Source: an uncultured Agathobacter sp.
Lineage (GTDB): Bacteria; Bacillota; Clostridia; Lachnospirales; Lachnospiraceae
Length of the DNA stretch: 64,000 nt
Direction: 5' to 3'
Assembly: GCA_934358675.1 (NCBI GenBank)
Contig: CAKRKX010000002.1
Coordinates: 23,841-87,840, forward strand
The position numbers and the translations under genes are program-made. Positions 60,610-64,000 of this stretch are shown in pieces. Under the pieces are notes generated by a model. The model did not search any database. It was not told the DNA's origin and was given only the letters and a program-made list of their open reading frames with translations. Positions within the stretch are counted from its first letter, which is position 1. Every line of letters starts with the position of its first letter.

Positions 60610-61696
60610 AACACAATCATTAACAAAGAAAAAAAGCATCATGGATATGCTGAGCGGAAAGCAGATCTTAATTCCGATCGCAGCGCTGTTGCTGCTGGCG
60701 GTATTTAATCTGATCGCAGATCCGTCCTTTTACAAAATCACAATGGATCTTAACAGTTCCGGAAATCAAGTATTATCCGGATACCTGATCACCATTTTGG
60801 ATTACGGTTCAGAGCTTGCAATCCTTGCAATCGGAATGACGCTTGTTACAGCGGCTTCCGGCGGACAGGATATCTCTGTCGGCGCAGGTATTGCGATCGC
60901 CGGTTCCGTTATCTTACGTGTGCTTTGCGGAAGCAATTCGCGTCCGGACCAGTTACAGGCACCGATTATTGTCGCATTTTTAGTAAGCTGTGTCGTTGCA
61001 ATGCTTTTTGGAGCATTCAACGGAATATTAGTGGCGGGATTTAAGATACAGCCGATGGTCGCAACACTCATCCTGTATACAGCAGGACGTTCGATCGCTG
61101 CATGGATCAACAATAACGAACTCCCGGTTATCAGTGATCCTTCTTTCGAATACTTCGGTGGATTCATCCCGGGTATCCCGATCCCGACTCCGTTTTTTAT
61201 CGCGGTTGCATGTATGATCGTGATCGCGCTTGTTATGAAATTTACAAGCCTTGGATTATACACACAGGCGGTCGGAATCAATGAGAGTTCATCCCGATTA
61301 AACGGATTGAACCCGGCATTTATCAAGTTCTTAAGCTTTGTAATCCTTGGCCTTTGCGTAGCGGTAGCTGCACTCATCAAGGTAAGCCGTATCTCAACGA
61401 TCAACTATTCGGTTATCGCAAAGGATATTGAGATGGATGCCATCCTTGCCGTAGCGCTTGGCGGAAACTCATTAAGCGGTGGTAAATTTAACCTTGCAGC
61501 ATCGATCTTAGGCGCATACGTTATTCAGTTTTTGACCACGACACTGTATAAATTCAATGTAAAATCAGAAGCAATCTCAGCCTACAAGGCAATCGTTGTT
61601 ATTATTTTGGTTGTTATCAGTGCCCCGGTGGTAAGAGAGAAATTTACAGCCTTCACACAGAAGATGAAAGTAAAAAATGCAAAGGAGGTAGGCTGA
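60602..61696 (+). CDS. Sugar ABC transporter permease (YtfT-like)
   Basis: A 364-residue permease of the ribose/galactofuranose (CUT2) type, with about ten hydrophobic segments. Family motifs are ITILDYGSELAILAIGMTLV, SGGQDISVGAGIAIAG, GAFNGILVAGFKIQPMVATL and ILAVALGGNSLSGGKFNLAA, the last matching the cytoplasmic EAA-like loop that contacts the ATPase. It starts at ATG 60602 inside the ATPase gene, 11 bases after GGAGG. It pairs with the permease at 61698 as YtfT does with YjfF. Confidence 0.93.
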   Translation: MPKTQSLTKKKSIMDMLSGKQILIPIAALLLLAVFNLIADPSFYKITMDLNSSGNQVLSGYLITILDYGSELAILAIGMTLVTAASGGQDISVGAGIAIAGSVILRVLCGSNSRPDQLQAPIIVAFLVSCVVAMLFGAFNGILVAGFKIQPMVATLILYTAGRSIAAWINNNELPVISDPSFEYFGGFIPGIPIPTPFFIAVACMIVIALVMKFTSLGLYTQAVGINESSSRLNGLNPAFIKFLSFVILGLCVAVAALIKVSRISTINYSVIAKDIEMDAILAVALGGNSLSGGKFNLAASILGAYVIQFLTTTLYKFNVKSEAISAYKAIVVIILVVISAPVVREKFTAFTQKMKVKNAKEVG

Positions 61697-61697
61697 T

Positions 61698-62720
61698 ATG
61701 AAAACAAAATCATTGAAAAAGTTATCACTTTCGGATGCCAACCTGCTTTTGACCATCACGATCGTAGTATTCTTCTTAATGTATATCGGAGCGATGATCT
61801 TCGAGGGTGGCGGTTTCTTAAAGCCACAGACATTCTTTAACATCTTAAATGCCAACGGCGCACTGATCATTACCGCATGCGGACTCAGCCTTGTAATGAT
61901 CACGGGAAGCATTGATATTTCCGTCGGTGGTGTGGTTGCATTAGTCAGCATGTGCTGTGCCGTATATCTGGATTTCATGGGTGGAAACGTATTTGTTTCC
62001 CTTCTGATTGCTCTTGGAATCGGACTTGCATTCGGTCTTGTACAGGGCTTTCTGGTAGCATACCTTGACATTCAGCCGTTCATCGTAACACTTGCCGGAA
62101 TGTTCTTTGCACGAGGCATGACCTCGATCGTACATACCGATCCGTTCAACGTAGAGAATGAGGCTTTCGTAAAGCTCAAAGATACACGTGTGATCGTACC
62201 GGGAATGGGTTCCGTAAACCGTATCGGCAAATACGTCAATGCCTATGTTGAGATCGGTGTGATCGTAGCAATCCTGATCGTGATCATCATGTTTGTACTG
62301 CTTCGCTGGACAAAGCTCGGCCGTTCATTCTACGCAGTCGGCGGTAACCGCCAGAGCGCGCTCATGCTTGGAATCAACGTCAAGAAGACAAGATTTCTGG
62401 CACACCTTTTAAGCGGACTCCTCGCAGGAATCGCAGGATATGTATATTTCCTCCATGTAGGTTCCGGAGCCGCAACCCATGCAAGCGGAATGGAGATGAA
62501 TGCGATCGCATCCTCCATCATCGGTGGAACATTACTGACCGGTGGTGTCGGTAATATCATCGGAACATTCTTTGGTGTACTTTCACTTAGTACCATTCAG
62601 AATATTGTCTCATCCGCAGGTCTGGATCAGGCATGGTGGACAGGAATTACCATTGCAGCAATGCTTTGCCTGTTCCTCGTAATTCAGAGTGTTGTCCTCG
62701 CACGTAAAAAAAGAGGTTAG
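61698..62720 (+). CDS. Sugar ABC transporter permease (YjfF-like)
   Basis: A 340-residue CUT2 permease, the second membrane subunit. Motifs are ITACGLSLVMITGSIDISVG, GGVVALVSMCCAVYLDF, DIQPFIVTLAGMFFARGMTS, FYAVGGNRQSALMLGINVKK and ASSIIGGTLLTGGVGNIIGT. About eight to ten membrane segments. The start is one base after the previous stop, with AAAGGAGG inside the preceding gene. With the three genes before it, it completes a YtfQ-YtfR-YtfT-YjfF type importer. A terminator follows. Confidence 0.93.
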   Translation: MKTKSLKKLSLSDANLLLTITIVVFFLMYIGAMIFEGGGFLKPQTFFNILNANGALIITACGLSLVMITGSIDISVGGVVALVSMCCAVYLDFMGGNVFVSLLIALGIGLAFGLVQGFLVAYLDIQPFIVTLAGMFFARGMTSIVHTDPFNVENEAFVKLKDTRVIVPGMGSVNRIGKYVNAYVEIGVIVAILIVIIMFVLLRWTKLGRSFYAVGGNRQSALMLGINVKKTRFLAHLLSGLLAGIAGYVYFLHVGSGAATHASGMEMNAIASSIIGGTLLTGGVGNIIGTFFGVLSLSTIQNIVSSAGLDQAWWTGITIAAMLCLFLVIQSVVLARKKRG

Positions 62721-62741
62721 TAGTACCCATAACGAAAGAAT

Positions 62742-62780
62742 GTCTGCTTTTGCCCATCCGGCAAAAAGCGGACATTTTTT
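62742..62780 (+). terminator. Terminator of the sugar transporter operon
   Basis: GTCTGCTTTTGCC (62742-62754), loop CATCC, GGCAAAAAGCGGAC (62760-62773), then ATTTTTT. One bulge and one G-U pair. Confidence 0.85.
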
Positions 62781-62803
62781 CTGTTTTTGTTATACAATTT
62801 ACA

Positions 62804-62832
62804 TTGCCAATTTATGTAATAGAACGTATAAT
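62804..62832 (+). promoter_or_regulatory. Sigma-A promoter of the second chemoreceptor
   Basis: TTGCCA (62804-62809), 17 bases, TATAAT (62827-62832), 44 bases before the ATG at 62877. Confidence 0.7.
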
Positions 62833-62876
62833 TAATACATAGAAAATACAGAAGACGAAAGAAAAGAAGGGGTTCT

Positions 62877-64000
62877 ATGAAGGATACAAAAAAGAAGAAC
62901 AGACGGGTAAAACCGGAGAAGGCACTGCGCAGTCAGCCGAAACGCGAAGGCGGCGGAGCGAAGCATAATATAGAAGAGTTTTATCGCAAGAAGAAGGTGG
63001 GCGATAAACTCCGGTTTGCGTTCGGAAGTGTGATTATCTCATTCTTTATTGCACTGCTGATGGCGTTCGTCGCGATTATTGTGATGAACATTGACACAAA
63101 GAAATTTTACGAAGAAGCCTACACGAGCAGCGTGACACAGATGGAGATCCGCAAGGATGTGCAGATGACCGGCAAGAATATCCTGTGGGCACTTACGGTG
63201 GACAATACCGGAGCGACGCAGTCGTATCTGAGTGCGGCGGATCAGGCGGCACAGAACGTGACGGAGGAAGTGGAGGAACTGAGACAATCCTTCTCCGATC
63301 AGGATGCGGTGGACGATCTGCAGCAGGCGGTAAATGAGATGGAAGAAATCCGCGCGAACCTGATGGATCTCGCCGAACAGGGAGAGAAAGCAAAGGCACT
63401 CGTCGTATTTAACGGAGACTTTAACAATGCGATCGTTTCCGTGCAGAATAAACTGGTGAATATCGGCGATGCTGCAACACAGGAAGCCACTTCACAGTAT
63501 TTGTCAGCGCGAAGAACCGGAATCGAATCGATCATTCGTATGGTGATCCTTGCGTTGGCAAGCGTGCTTTTTGCCATGAAGATCCGCAAGGTGATTACGA
63601 GAAATATGCTGCAGCCGATCAAGGAGATTCAGAAAGCATCCGCAGATCTGAAAGCGGGAAATCTGGATGTGAATATCACTTACGAATCACCGGATGAGTT
63701 GGGACAGCTTGCCAGGGATTTCAAGGACGCATGTGCTTCACTTCGTGCGATGGTTGAGGATACGGGCGTGCTGCTCGGTCAGATGGCAGGCGGAGACTTT
63801 ACAATCTCCGAGGAGAACCGCAGCAAATACGTAGGATCGTTTGTGGAGCAGTTCGAGTCGATGCATCAGCTCGGAAGTCAGATGAGCGATACATTGGAGC
63901 AGATCAATATCGCGTCCGAGCAGGTGGCGCAGGGATCCGGACAGTTATCGAACGGTGCGCAGGCACTTGCGGAGGGAGCGACCGATCAGGCGGGAGCCGT
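62877..64000 (+). CDS. Methyl-accepting chemotaxis protein (3' end outside window)
   Basis: The first 374 residues of a chemoreceptor that runs off the window end. The N-terminus is long and basic (KKKNRRVKPEKALRSQPKRE), then HNIEEFYRKKKVGDKLRFAFG and membrane helix 1. A ~150-residue sensor bundle follows ([20 protein letters not shown] ... ALVVFNGDFNNAIVSVQNKL), then membrane helix 2, HAMP ([20 protein letters not shown]), a second HAMP-like region and the start of the MA domain ([16 protein letters not shown]). It is a clear paralogue of the receptor at 44755, most similar from HAMP onward and more diverged in the sensor domain. AGAAGGGG site before the ATG. Confidence 0.93.
   Translation, partial: MKDTKKKNRRVKPEKALRSQPKREGGGAKHNIEEFYRKKKVGDKLRFAFGSVIISFFIALLMAFVAIIVMNIDTKKFYEEAYTSSVTQMEIRKDVQMTGKNILWALTVDNTGATQSYLSAADQAAQNVTEEVEELRQSFSDQDAVDDLQQAVNEMEEIRANLMDLAEQGEKAKALVVFNGDFNNAIVSVQNKLVNIGDAATQEATSQYLSARRTGIESIIRMVILALASVLFAMKIRKVITRNMLQPIKEIQKASADLKAGNLDVNITYESPDELGQLARDFKDACASLRAMVEDTGVLLGQMAGGDFTISEENRSKYVGSFVEQFESMHQLGSQMSDTLEQINIASEQVAQGSGQLSNGAQALAEGATDQAGA

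Overview
The window looks like chromosome from a motile, butyrate-forming, arabinose-using member of the Lachnospiraceae (Roseburia / Agathobacter / Butyrivibrio type). The evidence is a clustered thl-hbd-bcd-etfB-etfA butyrate pathway, a flagellar rod pair (flhO-flhP) placed downstream of an mreB/mbl gene as in Bacillota, strong AGGAGG ribosome binding sites, clostridial-type PssA/Psd, and YesM/YesN and YtfQ-type sugar systems. The genus is an inference. No rRNA, tRNA, CRISPR array or complete insertion sequence was seen.

Layout. 1-3.8 kb: 3' end of secA, an NhaC-type antiporter and a C39-like peptidase. 3.8-6.1 kb: a DUF11 surface-type protein divergent from a secreted polysaccharide deacetylase. 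6.2-11.2 kb: uvrB and uvrA, with a LexA-type box ahead of uvrB inside the preceding terminator hairpin. 11.4-15.9 kb: mbl/mreB, then a sigma-28-type promoter and flhO-flhP-flgJ-like-DUF2752-zinc ribbon/DUF4234. 16-18.8 kb: recD2 and an acetyltransferase with a membrane tail. 19-23.3 kb: carAB behind a hairpin-rich leader. 23.37-23.69 kb: a roughly 317-bp near-complete foldback with no gene. 23.8-27 kb: a phospholipid operon (LPG-type flippase family, pssA, psd, PAP2 phosphatase), convergent with a degenerate HD-GYP protein. 28.4-34.1 kb: the butyrate operon, which lacks a crotonase gene and has strong hairpins in its gaps.

34.2-42.3 kb is an accessory segment. It holds two ECF sigma / DUF4367 anti-sigma modules, each followed by exported proteins. 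Between them lie an Rpn-type PD-(D/E)XK protein, a DUF3990 / XRE toxin-antitoxin-like pair, and truncated copies of both the Rpn gene and the XRE gene. 42.5-44.6 kb is a pantothenate/CoA pair (panT-like ECF S component and coaBC).

44.7-64 kb is an arabinose region bracketed by two paralogous chemoreceptors. It contains an AraR-like regulator, araA, an FGGY kinase, araD, and a sensor kinase / binding protein / YesN regulator trio. A second GntR-LacI type regulator and a four-gene YtfQ-YtfR-YtfT-YjfF type ABC transporter follow. Between araR and araA is an approximately 380-bp non-coding block: three tandem copies of a two-hairpin motif whose stems covary between copies, followed by one long hairpin. 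This block is the strongest candidate here for something undescribed.
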